Shown: one piece after another, positions 14,561-26,545 of the stretch
How the letters are laid out: every line of letters begins with the position of its first letter
Position numbering within the stretch: the stretch's first letter is position 1
Origin: Anseranas semipalmata
Lineage: Eukaryota > Chordata > Aves > Anseriformes > Anseranatidae
Assembly: GCA_013399115.1 (NCBI GenBank)
Contig: VXAA01006090.1
Coordinates: forward strand, 653,291-717,290
Reading direction: 5' to 3'
DNA length: 64,000 nucleotides
Notes under the pieces: model-generated
Databases searched by the model: none
Seen by the model: only the letters and a program-made list of their open reading frames with translations
Told to the model about the DNA's origin: nothing
Translations under genes and position numbers: made by a program

Positions 14561-17500
14561 GAAACTCTTACACCACAGGAATCCTGAATGTTCAGTTTAA
14601 AAAAGGATTCACCGATTGGAAAATGCTAAATATTGACTTGAGGGTTATAAAAATAATAAATGTTCAGAAAAGAGGACATGAGATCAATTTTTTTTTTCAA
14701 AAAAAAAAAAAAAGAGGAGTGAGGCAGTCCAGCTAAAATGAATGTTTTGCCCTTCATTGGGGAAAACCTGAAATCCTGTGACTATGCAAAAAGCCTAGCA
14801 TATAAGAGTTTAAAACTTTACAGACTGAGGAATTCCATTAAATACTAGGTTTCATACGGCCTCTAAAATTTGAAAAGGGCTTGCAAAGCCGTGCCACAAA
14901 GGCCAGAAAATGTCCATTTACTTCCTTCAAGTACCAGACAGGCCCTCCAGAGCTGGGAACAGACCTTAAATGCCTGCCACAGCCCCAGTCATTGCTGCGT
15001 CCTCTCTGCACATCCCTCAGAGCTAAGCAGAGGGCTGGTGTTTGTGGGTTCTGCATTCCCACTTGGCTGCCAGAAGACTCCCAAAGTCAGCGTGAAGGCT
15101 GAGGCATGCAACCATGTCTGAGCTTTCCTGCACATTAACGAGCCCACCTCGGTGCCCTGCACAGCCTGACACCACTGTCCCCGTCTAGCACTGCACCTAG
15201 GAAAGAGAGACAGAGATGGTCTGGAGCTCCTGTCTGGAGTTCCTACACCACATCCTGCTGTGGCCACTGCATGGGATCATACAGAGACATAGCTGATCAC
15301 CTCCCCCTTTATCAAACTTAACTCTGAAATTGACACCAAGACACAACCACCTTCCACAAGAATGTGGGATCCCAAATTGGCACAGGACAAGTAAGAGACA
15401 TCTCCATCCTTAACTGCAGCTCCGTGAGCCTCCCTGGTCTCCACAGCCAACTGTGGGACTGCTCTTCCCATCCCAGGCCCAGATCCCAGCCCTGTCCTCA
15501 GCCCAAGCCACACATCAGAGGGAGCAAACCACAGACTTTCTAGATGAGAATACTAATTCCCGCCTGGCCTTTGCCATCGTAGAGGCTCTTTCCAGCTCTT
15601 CTGGGTATGCAGCACCGATGCTGCATTTTCATCCTGCCCCTACTCCATCTTACAGAATTAACAGAGCCCATGTTGCCCTTCTGGTAATGGGAAAGTCATT
15701 TCTTTATGTTCCTTAGTTCCATTTTTTCTGTTTGATCTTTGTTGATTTTTATCACTAACTTCATTTTGCTTTTCTATAAAATGTGGTGTGTTCCTTACAT
15801 GCAGGTATAACTTTCACTTCTCCTATTTGCTTTCCTTGACAGGCATAATGATGTAGCTTTTAATTCTGCATTAAAGTCCTGTTGCTGCCTGTAGTAATAC
15901 ATTAAATTGTTCATCACGTATGGTTTTCTTTTATGATGATGCTTTCATCCACCTAGAAAGAGTGGGATTTATGTAGAAATAATTGAGTAAATTAACTATC
16001 TAGGAAATCTTAGGTAGAATTTAATAATGTCCTTAATACACTTTTGTGCTTAAAATCTACAAAGCTGTAACACAAGACATTCCTGTTCCTTCTCACCTCT
16101 TTGTATATTAGAATAGGACCTGTTACAACTAGACTGAGTGCCAGGCTTGCCAGTATCTTGAGAACATGAAAATCTCAGCTGCCATCTGATCCAGCCTGTC
16201 ATGGAAGGAGATGCACTTCCAGGTAGGCACGAGAGCTCTGAGTCCAGTCACACAAAGTGTGGGACTGGGATGCTGTTATGTTGCTGGCATCAGAAAAAGC
16301 CAACCAGCCTTTTCTGGTTTGTGGGGTCACTGACCAAAAAAAAGAGTTCTCTTCTCCTTGTTTTCAATAGGTGAAGAAAATAATTCTTCATAATATGAAG
16401 AAAAATACTAGGCTGGAGCCAACTAACAGTCTATTCCCAAGGTGTGAGATCTGATGGGTCTAGATATATATATGGAAAGAACTGGTAAGATTTTGTTTAT
16501 ATGCCAGTCAGTACATGTCCTCGAAAGTAGACCTGACTTCTAGCATTCTCCCTCTGATTTGGAGCAACTCAATGTAATGAGAAGATACAGGAATGCCAGA
16601 AATCACATATACTCTCAGTAATAACGCATGCTCATTGAACATCAAGGGATGCAAATTGCCTGAGCTCTGTTATAGTAGTTACAGTAAATATAAAACAGAA
16701 TCAGAAGCCAGAAGAGCTTTTACTATTAACACCTCTTTAATTAAAATATCCCATACATATGGACAGGAAAGGAAAGAAACATACTACGAGGGAAGAGTTG
16801 CTAATCTCAGCAGAGTATAGCGAAGGTGTTTATAGTTTGGCACACTCATTTTTTCCTCTTAGGATGTTCTGTGTAAATAAATTAGGTTCTTTCTATCTCA
16901 TTAAGAGAATTTAAGAGAGGAACAGAAAAAACTGTAGACGTTTAAAAACATATAATCAGTAAAAAGATTGCACAGTTTAACATCAACCATCTGAACTGCT
17001 TTAAACTGTAGAAAACCAGAAAGTGACAGCTTTTGGTTGCATGTCACATGTTTGCACATAAATTACCAAATGCATCTGTACTGCATTTCTATCCCATTCC
17101 AAAAGAAGGTAATAGCCATTCCCTCAGCTGACAAGACCTTTATTTCTCTAATGCCAGAGTAATTAAAAGCAAAATTATAAAAATTTCTTATTTCTCAAAA
17201 GATTTCAGTCCCCTGATTCCCGACTTTCTTTCTCCAATGGATTATTTATAAATCCTGACTTGGAGACGGTTTTTTTGCAAGCCATTTATAAGGCACATTC
17301 CAGTTGCAGAGTAATCTGGCTCCACCAAGTGACAATTGCTGTTATTGCTAGTCTACACCTGGGGCTAAGATGATACAAATCTGGTACTATACATGACAGC
17401 AAGCCAGTAACATTGGTATTTCATTGGAGAACTTTCAGCTCCAGTAATTCACGCCCCTTAGATTATTTTGCTGCTGTTTAGGTGATAAATGAAGATGCTA

Positions 17501-20500
17501 GGATGCTGAAAAGTACTTACTTTCCCCATTTCTGTTGGATAATTTTGAAAACTGTTTTACAGCAGTGCCAAAGTTGTTACTGCAACAGTAATACCTCTGG
17601 AACAAATCACAGTGGGGTAGAAGGGCTGCAGAAAAGCAAACTGTTTCCCATGCATTAATTTCAGAGCCTTCCAGACGGTGGGCAAGATACATACCTCCAG
17701 GAATGTGATGGGAACATGAGAAGCGTGTAGAATTGACCATCCTATGTGGTCTTCATCATACAAAGGTCTGAAAAAACATGCATTGGAAGGCTCAAGCAAA
17801 GTGGAGAAGCTTGCTGACATGCAGCCATGTGGCAGGATGCTCTCGTATCTGCTCTGTATAACCATTTTTGAAAGGAAAGGTACTCTGAAAGAAAGGAGCG
17901 AGGAGGCTGATGGTCAGGGATAAACTATGCATGAGACAGTGAAACAGATTGCTTTGGAAGCCAACTTTATGAACCCACTCAGACCCTACACACATAATCT
18001 TTTACAAGTATAAAAGTGTGGGAAAAAGTAGATACGCTGAGATTTGGAACTGTTCCAATCAAGATGTTGGCATTTGATGCTATTTTGGCATCACTTGTTT
18101 CCTAGTCAATTGTAAATTTTATGACAGGCAGTAGGATTTCCTTTACCATCATTGTTATTTGCATTTTTGTCATTTTGGGTGAGGAAGGCTACAGAAGAGA
18201 CGAAACAAGTCTCTTTTCTTCAGTTCAGAGTTGTCCTTTGGTGAATTACTAGCAGAGAGACAAATGGAGCTGGTTGGCAGCACTGACCAAATGTATGTGG
18301 GCTAGCCGGGAAATTAACTGTTGCAAACCCAAGCATACATATATGCACAGGTGCACACATGAACTCATACAATACACTGGAAAGACGTATAGGCTGTTAA
18401 AGATGCATTTAATGTCCTGGGTATTATAGTCCTCTCTGTTGTGGTCCATAGCTACAGTGGAGAATATGGGCACGTGTGAGTGGTAACACAGATAATACTA
18501 ATTTCCGTGTTCTCAGCTAGACAGTCCTTTGAAAAGAGCGCATGAGGTGAAAGAGAAGGCAGAATGACTCAGCGAGCAGAAGGGGGAAGAAAGTCAGAGG
18601 GACCACAAGAAAGAGCAGACAACAAGTCCTTCAGCCATTTACTTAAAACTACCTAGAAACTGAGAAAAGTAAGTCTTGTTTTCTGTCACGTGGAAGCAAG
18701 GGCAGTATATGTGAGTGTATGTGGGTGCGATGGTGTTTGTGGCACGCTTTGAGTTGAAGGTATTGGGAAATTTGTGTTTGCTTGCTTCTGACTGCATGCT
18801 TATTACTGCTGCGTAATGGAGAAAGCTAGGATCTAGTCAACTGATGGAAGATTTAATGATACATACTCGATGAAAGAATTCAGAAAAAGTGCAAATATAC
18901 ATTTTATTGACTTCTGTTTCCACCTTTGCTCATTATATATAGTAACATATGTGTTAATAAGTATATAAGTAATATTCTATTACTAACAATATCAATGTTA
19001 TTAATTGGTATATGTACTTTTGTAACAGTGCCATGGGATTAAGATATACTTTTGGGATTCTAGATTTTATCTGAATCTAAAATGACAGTTTCTGTGGCAA
19101 CTTAGATGAGTATGTGTTAAAATATTAATAATCAATTACGTCTGTTGCGGAAGAGACAACTGTATCTGACCTGTATAATAACCCCTGTATATATTTTCTT
19201 CTCTGGAATTTCTTCCAGAAATAAATTAAAACGTTTATTAATCTTTTACCTACTTATTTACTATAAACTGGTGAATAACTAAAAATGTTTCAGAACAAAG
19301 CTTTACATCAAGAAGACATTGATACAATTAATGCAGCTATGATAATTTAGAGCATATGAATTTTACCTTAATGAGACATATGTTGGCTAATCTTCAGTTA
19401 ATACATGCTCGTTTGCTTTTATTTTGTATGTGCAGATTCAATTATAAATATTCAGAAGCATTTAATTGAAGGAGAAAAACATAAAATGTCTAAAGAAATT
19501 CATAAAAATGTTAGCAATAGGAACTAAAATGATATTCCACAACTCCAAAGGTAACTGAAAGCACAACAGCCCTGCGTGCCATTCACTAACCAGCCTCTCC
19601 TTCTATCCAAAGGTAGAAAACATGCAAATGCCCCTTCCAACTAAGGACAGGAACAAAAAGGACACTTTGCAGTATATTTGATACTATGCCTAATAGTGTA
19701 CTATGTTTACCTTTTTCTTCATTCTCACACTATGCACCTTCCTGTATCTGTCATAGTTTTTGACCCACCTCTTTGATAAAAGTAGTGAAATACGGGTCAT
19801 ATCTACTCTCTTGACCGAGCTGAGCTACCCTCATGGTTTTACACCATCACCACAGTTGTCCATGAGGCAGCTGAAGCCATGGGTGGGTATCCTACTGGAT
19901 TTCCGGAGCATACCCAGCTGCCTGAATCAACAAAAACTTGCTATGGGTCACCAGAGCACAGCTGCCCTTCTGGTGTGGTCTTTCCTTACGTGATCAATGG
20001 GCATCATTGAAAATGAATTCAAAAAACCAAATGCAGTGGGTCTAACCTTTTGACTTGACAAAGCCATCTAAATTGCTCCTTTGTTTGAAGTCAGTGGGAA
20101 TTTTTAAACTATTTTCTACCAAGGGCTGGATTATCAATATATTTTACAAACATTAATAAAAATGTTATAATTCCACTTATTTTGAGACTTTGATCATGGA
20201 AGCAACCAAAGCAACCAATTAATATTGCATAGGATATTTCCGATCCAACTGCTTGCTTAGATGGGAAAAACAACCTTCTGACTTAAAAGCCCTTTAGTTA
20301 GCCCTCTAGCACAATGTGTTGGACAACAGTATGTAGCACCACACTTACTTAGACTTGAATTCCAGCGAGAAATGCCATGAATGCTCCAAGAACCACAGCT
20401 CTGATTCTTCTAATGTAATGTAACTATATGATGTCCACGTGCCTAAGTGAAGTGAGATCAAACCTGAGCTGAGGTTGCATCTTTTGATCCTCCACCAGCT

Positions 20501-22372
20501 CTGGTCATTGTAACAACTGCTTTGACACATGAATACACCTACTTGTGATAAACTAATCCAGACAAAATATAACATCAACCTTCATCAGGAAAAACATTAG
20601 TTTGTTTACAGTAAAGAGTCACTTGAGCTAGAAAGATTCACTACTAGGCAAGAGACGTTATAAATAGTACCAGATAATACAGAGGAGGCAGCTTGCAGAT
20701 AAGCTAATACAGTAACAAAGAAATGCAACTGTTTTAAGATATGAGTAATGTAGAAATAAGCGCAGTTTGTTAACAGTTAAAATGAAGAGAAGATTATCAG
20801 AACATAAAACTTAGAAGTTTAGAAACAAAGCTCAAAGTGTTTCTGAGAGCTGTAACAACCTTTGTCAGTACCTCTAAAAGCAGTAGTAAGAAAAAAGTGA
20901 TAAGAAGTTATTTTATCTTGATAGGTATACTTAGGGAAAAAAAAGGAGTGAGTAACTAGGACTGGCTTTTGGATGGCAAAGAGGAAAGCAATCAAACACA
21001 GTTCATTTAATCACAGTCAGTGTATTCGTGTCAAGCATATGATGAGAGTGGATGAGTAATGGCTAAATGACCTTATCAGCATTGCTAGAAACCACTAATT
21101 GCTAGTTGGCCAAATGCAAAATGTGTTAGCCATAAGTAAGGCAAAGTTTATTGGGAAAAATACTGTTTTGGTTAGACCAACTGCTGCTTGGCTAGAAAAA
21201 CTAGAAAGCTTAGTCTAATGTAATTATTAATCAACTAGATAATTTCAGAGACCTGTATTTACATTTGAAAATTCTATACAGTACACTTATTTTTCTGACT
21301 GGAAAAGTAAGAGAATTCAATGCAGTAGCAATTGATTGCTGTCCTAAAAAACTGTTATTCATTAAATTCTACCTTTTTTCCTTGAAGGACTTCCACCATG
21401 TGCTGCTGGCGATGGTGAAATACTTGGAAGTGAAATGGAGGTTGATAGTAATAGAAATGAGCCTTCTCATTGTATTTCAGAGGTCTGCCAGCAGTCTGAC
21501 AATGCCATTTCCTTAATGAAAATGGCTCCAGACAAAGGTAAACAAATCTAAGTAGAAGTTAGGCATTGTTTCTAAAACATAATTACTGCTTTTGAAGTAA
21601 TTGTGAAGTAATTTTCACTTATTATCTTCAAAAGTATACATTAATGTCAGTAAAGGATAAACCTTTTGAATGGAGATGCCTAGCAGAATAGAACTTGAAG
21701 ATGTGCTTTCTTATCTCTGCAGTCTATTTTCATTATCTACCAAGCAGTTCAATAGAGACAACTATTGTTCAGTGGTGCAATTAGTGTTTACGTAGTCAAC
21801 AGCTGGTACAAAGTAAAAGATTTAGAAAACCTATTCAGGAAAACAGATGTGGCCTGCAGCTAAAATTCCCAAACTGCAGTTGTTTAGAGGAATTCTCAAT
21901 CAAGAGTCCATTTACAAGTTGCTTTCTGGAGGACTTGTTAAACAAAGTCTATTTTGGTTGCTTCAAATTATTTTTTTTCTTTTAAATATAGAGACATGCA
22001 TCAGATTTTCCACATGGACAATGCAGTGTCAGAGCTGGAAGATGCTTTTTTTTCAAGTGAAGAGTAGAGGCCAGCTGATAATATCTTAGGAAAAAGAACA
22101 TCCACTGGGTGTTACTATTCAGAGATGAGAACTCAGCATGTACTTTGTAGATGTGACTTGGACATGAAGGACGATGGTCACCACCCTTCTCTGCTCCCCC
22201 ACCTTACACTGGGATGCATCTCGGGGCAACAGGTCACTGCCAAAATCATACCTGACTATCTCTGCAGTCTCCCTTATATATTTAAACTCTTTTTTCCATG
22301 TAAAAAGCAACATGCATTATGGTGCACGTTACTGGGACAAATGTTCAGCCTGGCCAAGTGAGGCTTATGCAC
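14561..22372. other. Intergenic, no gene recognised
   Basis: Mostly AT-rich, non-repetitive sequence with no CR1 tail, LTR pair, tRNA-like fold or recognisable coding exon by eye. An A/T run lies at 14690-14713. ORFs up to about 100 codons are unsupported by splice signals or similarity. Conserved non-coding elements may be present but cannot be recognised without alignment. Confidence 0.6.
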
Positions 22373-24900
22373 CGCAGGTCCCACGGGGAGAAAAAAGGCT
22401 CCTAGATCAACCTGACCCTGTGGTTTCCTCATGACCTTGGAAAAATCACAAGCTTGGAAAAGTGATACAAGTTCAGTACCTGCAGTGCAGAACCAGGGTG
22501 GCGTTTAACAAGGAAAAACCTATAATAGGTTGTGTTTGGAAAGCACAGTTTAAAAAAACATAGAAAAGGACACAGGCAAATCAAAAGCAAAACCGCAAAC
22601 AAGTCATTTCCCAAATGCCAGTGGAAATTAAATTTGCAAAAGGCAGTGTGAGTGGATGTGGGAGAAAGCATAGCTTAAAGCATTTCTGATCAGAGGGATG
22701 CTGCATAATTTCCAAGATCAGTCTTTTGTATCTCCACTCACCTTGTAGATGCAGGAATCTTCACTGCCTGATCTAATATTTAAAATGGAAATGAGAGCTG
22801 GTGCATACCTGAATGTGTATCTAAAGATGCTGTATGAGTTTGAAGACTGAAGACAATGCTGAGCATAGAGAAAAAAACTTAATCTTACTGGAGCTGTGAG
22901 AGTCCTGCATATATATATTAAAAAAAGGAAGGGAATGAACATTGTCTAAAGCTGAAAAAACGTCTAAAGTGAAATCACAGAGACAGATTCTCCACTCTAA
23001 GGGGCAGGAGAACAGGAAAATAAAAAGTAAACAAGGAGCCCAAGACCTGCATAAACTACACCAATGCAGCAATATCTGAGGCTGTGGCAAGTCCTGGCAA
23101 GAAGATAAAGATCTAAAAAAAAATGGAAACTGATGAAAGAAAGGAAGAGGAAACAGAGAACACAAAGATCAGACAAATGCGTGCCTGAGGTGAGCAATTC
23201 AACGTGCATGAGGACCAGACGTGGTCCAAGCAATCCTAGGTTCGTTTGCTCAGGATGAAAACACGCATGCTGGCTTTAGGCTGTCATTCTCTCTCTTCAG
23301 AATTTGGGAAACACAAAGGGTAATGCAAGCCAACCTTGCACCTCGCACCCTTCAGGCTGGGACCCTCGCTTGCGGAGGGTGAGGTGTGCTGAGTTCCTGT
23401 GCAGCCTCCTTAGAGCCGAAGGTGGGGAATGACCAGTGGGTGTCAGAGGGCAAGTCCTGCGCACCCCAAAGTCAGAGCCATCAATGAAGGCACGAGGTGA
23501 GACCCAGGCTTGGCCAAATGGAGGGCAGCGGGACACAGTGGGTAACTAATGACTGTTGCGCTGTGCGATGCCAAGTACCTGTGCCCACCAATGGTTTGGC
23601 TAATGGTAGCCAACATCCCCCCAAAAGCCCACGCTGCAGATTAGGTGAAGATTCTTCTGATTGCCTTTCGAACGAAAGTTCTGGGGCTGGCTGCTCTCTT
23701 TGGGTGCCGAGGACCTCCCCAGGTCCTGGGCTGCCCTGCAGCGAGAGCAAGCGAGCACCGGGCCGGGAACGCGCACGGTGAAGCCACCGCGTGCCTGGGG
23801 CAGCCGCGGCACCAGCTGGGGAGCCGGGGCCTTCACGGGCGCCCTGCGGCAGGGCGCTGGGGCTGGGCTGCCGGGCTGAGCTCGGGCGGAAAGGGCACGC
23901 AGAGACCACTCGGTACTGGCGTGGGACTCCCCTGTTTAAAGCTCCATCAAAAGAATCAATAGTGAAATTACGTAGTCATCCAGTGTTAATTACACCTTGT
24001 CACATTTCTCACCGTGCTGATCTGATCTGATTTGCCTCTAGCCTTGGCTTCAGACAGTTAAAAGCACCTACACACTCCATTATTCCCACACATGTGTTTT
24101 TTCCTGAAGTAGTGGGGATGATGACAGTGTTTTCAGCTTCAGAACAAAGCCAGCAACTTACCCCATTTTTTTCTTTTTCTTTCTTTCTTTCTTTTTTTTT
24201 CTTTTATTTTTTGATGGGAAAATGAGAGTGTTTATAAGGGCTTTAATCAGGAGATGTCAAGGCAAGGTAGGTGTCTGGGACAGGACAAGAGGCTGGACAA
24301 ATAAGTCAGGTTTCAGAATTGCTTTCATGAGCCAGCAACTGCAGTGCTGCACGTCTACTCAACTGGTGCAGCAAGCCAGTCCCAGGAATACGTTCCGGAC
24401 TACGTTTGCAATTCCCCTGATTTTACTAAGGAGATAAAGAAGATTTTTTTCCTTTCTCTGGGATTCAGAAGAGACTTAGAAGATGTTTGACTTCCACTGA
24501 TGAGCTCCTCTAGGTTCTTGAGGTTTGTAACAGTCAGCTTTGAGAAGGGAGGAATCCATTTTTGTGGTGTGTCTGTTGTAGACGAAACACTTTCCTCCTG
24601 CTGAATGTGAATGTTACGTGGAGATTTATCTGCAGGGGAGATGCTTTTCTGCACTGACTGTTTAGCCTTCGTTCCTACGTCTTACACACTTGCACATCCT
24701 GACTCCTGGGCATTTTCCTTCTTAGCAAAGGGATGCTCCTGCATCTGCATCGGGGGTCAAGTGCCAAGGTTCTGTAAGAGAAAGGGTTGTTCTGGGTGTA
24801 CACCAGTCCTCTCTGTAGAATGAGGGCCATCTGCACTCTAAAAGTACTGCACTCACAAAAAATTGTCTTCTTTGTCAGAAAGCAGAATTTGTCTGTTGCT
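22373..24900 (+). repeat. Duplicated segment, copy B (main part)
   Basis: Partner of 9345-12880, same orientation. It is shorter: it lacks the 10494-10911 and 10985-11685 segments of copy A, but has about 110 extra bases near 22835-22945, including a short TA tract. The GC-rich core 23619-23933 is almost identical to 11686-11993, whereas the flanks are clearly diverged. Confidence 0.9.
24165..24210. repeat. (CTTT)n pyrimidine tract
   Basis: TTTC-type repeat and T runs, the counterpart of the gapped T tract of copy A. Confidence 0.9.
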
Positions 24901-26339
24901 TTTGCAAAAAGCCAAAGGAAGTAAAAGTACAGATGTTACTGAACCCTGACTTTGCCCTCTGATTCGTGACTAGGGAGCTGGTGCTTGATCAGACCATGGC
25001 AGCTATCGGGCAGAGCGCTTGCACTGTGGTTGTTCAAAATGTTCTTCTCACATGGAATGGTTGGTTCATTACGGTGTGACAGCTGATTGTGCACCTATGT
25101 AGCTAGCATATAGCTTTTGTGACAGACGTACCAACAAACGGATGCGGGGAACCATTTATCATCTAAAATGGCCCTGCTGAGAAATACAGCCTGGATGTGA
25201 GTCCTGATGCACCTGGGTTCATGTCAGAGCTCCAGGGTGATTTTAAACTGATTCTGCCCAGACCTTTTTGGACCATTCCATAGTTCCTGCAGCACACAGT
25301 TGAGGTGGACATCATGGGCTGCCTGAAAATCATGTAGTATTTTTTAAGGGCCTAGGCAGATGACTATGTCCTGACCTGCCTTTGAGCTAACTGAACAGGA
25401 CATAAGAAACCACTGGACATGACTTGAGCAATTGCCAGACATGACAGCTACCAATGGGAGAAGCCAACATATAATATAAAGTTATGTATAATGCCATGAG
25501 GAATGGCTGGATTTCGCAGATGGATAAAAGTGAGTTATGTGAGGAATAACCAAACTTCAAAGACAACTGAAAGGGGGTATTAGGGACCTTCTGGGAAGTG
25601 GAATCGTGCAAGGTCCATAGTGCCTATTTAACCATATCAGTCATGCCACATTAAGTCAAGACTACCCACATTTCATTATTAGAAATACAGAATTTGGGTA
25701 TGGATGTAACCAAATTTGGATTGAGGAGGAAAAAGCAATTAGGGACAACTTGTTTATTTGGAGTGGAGAAAGGGAGGATCAAGACATGGGAAAAGAGGTA
25801 ACAGATGTAAATGATGTAATCCCAGCTGTCCGTGGTACCTGCCCTTTATCCCTACAGCCTGGAGCAGGACAATAAGCCAAACCTGTTGTTCTGATTATAC
25901 CACATGTCTGACTTGTTTCCACAGCCAGGAGGCCTGGGGTGCATTCTCTTGCCAGCAAAAGAACACCCAGGATGGACAAATCGAGCATCCCAGCATCACC
26001 ATGTTGGTATCTGTTCCAGGCCTGATGGCATCAACATCTCCTTATCAGCCTATCATCAGCGTACCAGCATTCATGATACAAGTGTTAGTTACATACTTCA
26101 TAACAGGTTGATTGCCCTGCCTGAAAATGCTGTGCATATTTTCCTCACCTTGGAAGGTTTTTTGTTTTTCAGCCAAGATATAATGAGAAGAGTGATCACA
26201 GTCTCAAGAGAGGGCCTGTAGGGTGCAGGATGCAGGTATCCCTTTGAGGGCTCTTGACACAGAAGTGCACTGAGAAGCTTGGGTAGTTTTTATGTCATTG
26301 TCTTTGGATCAACATTTGTGACTCCAGCTAATCTACACT
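24901..26339. other. Intergenic, no gene recognised
   Basis: Lies between the aligned blocks of copy B. I could not align it convincingly with 12880-14344 of copy A, and no coding exon or known repeat is visible. Confidence 0.55.
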
Positions 26340-26545
26340 ACAGCAAACCCCAGGACAAGGAGCTTGCCAGACTATATGATGAATGGGATTTAGAAATTTC
26401 CTGCTCAGAGTTACCCTTCTGCTATCTCTCAGCAATCATTTGATACCACAGGTTCGGCTATTTTAAATAGAGAAGTTTTCCCCAAGCAAGTAGCAAAAAG
26501 TACTAGAGAGAGAAAAAAAAAAATTCCAAGTCCTACACCACAAAG
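26340..26545 (+). repeat. Duplicated segment, copy B distal block
   Basis: Counterpart of 14345-14560, about 75-80% identical by eye with small indels. It shows that the duplication originally extended at least to here. Confidence 0.85.

Noticed and set aside
9345..26545. Duplicated blocks read as an endogenous retrovirus or LTR pair
   Set aside because: No TG...CA termini, primer-binding site, gag/pol-like frames or target-site duplications are visible; the copies are long, internally indel-rich and contain unique inserts.
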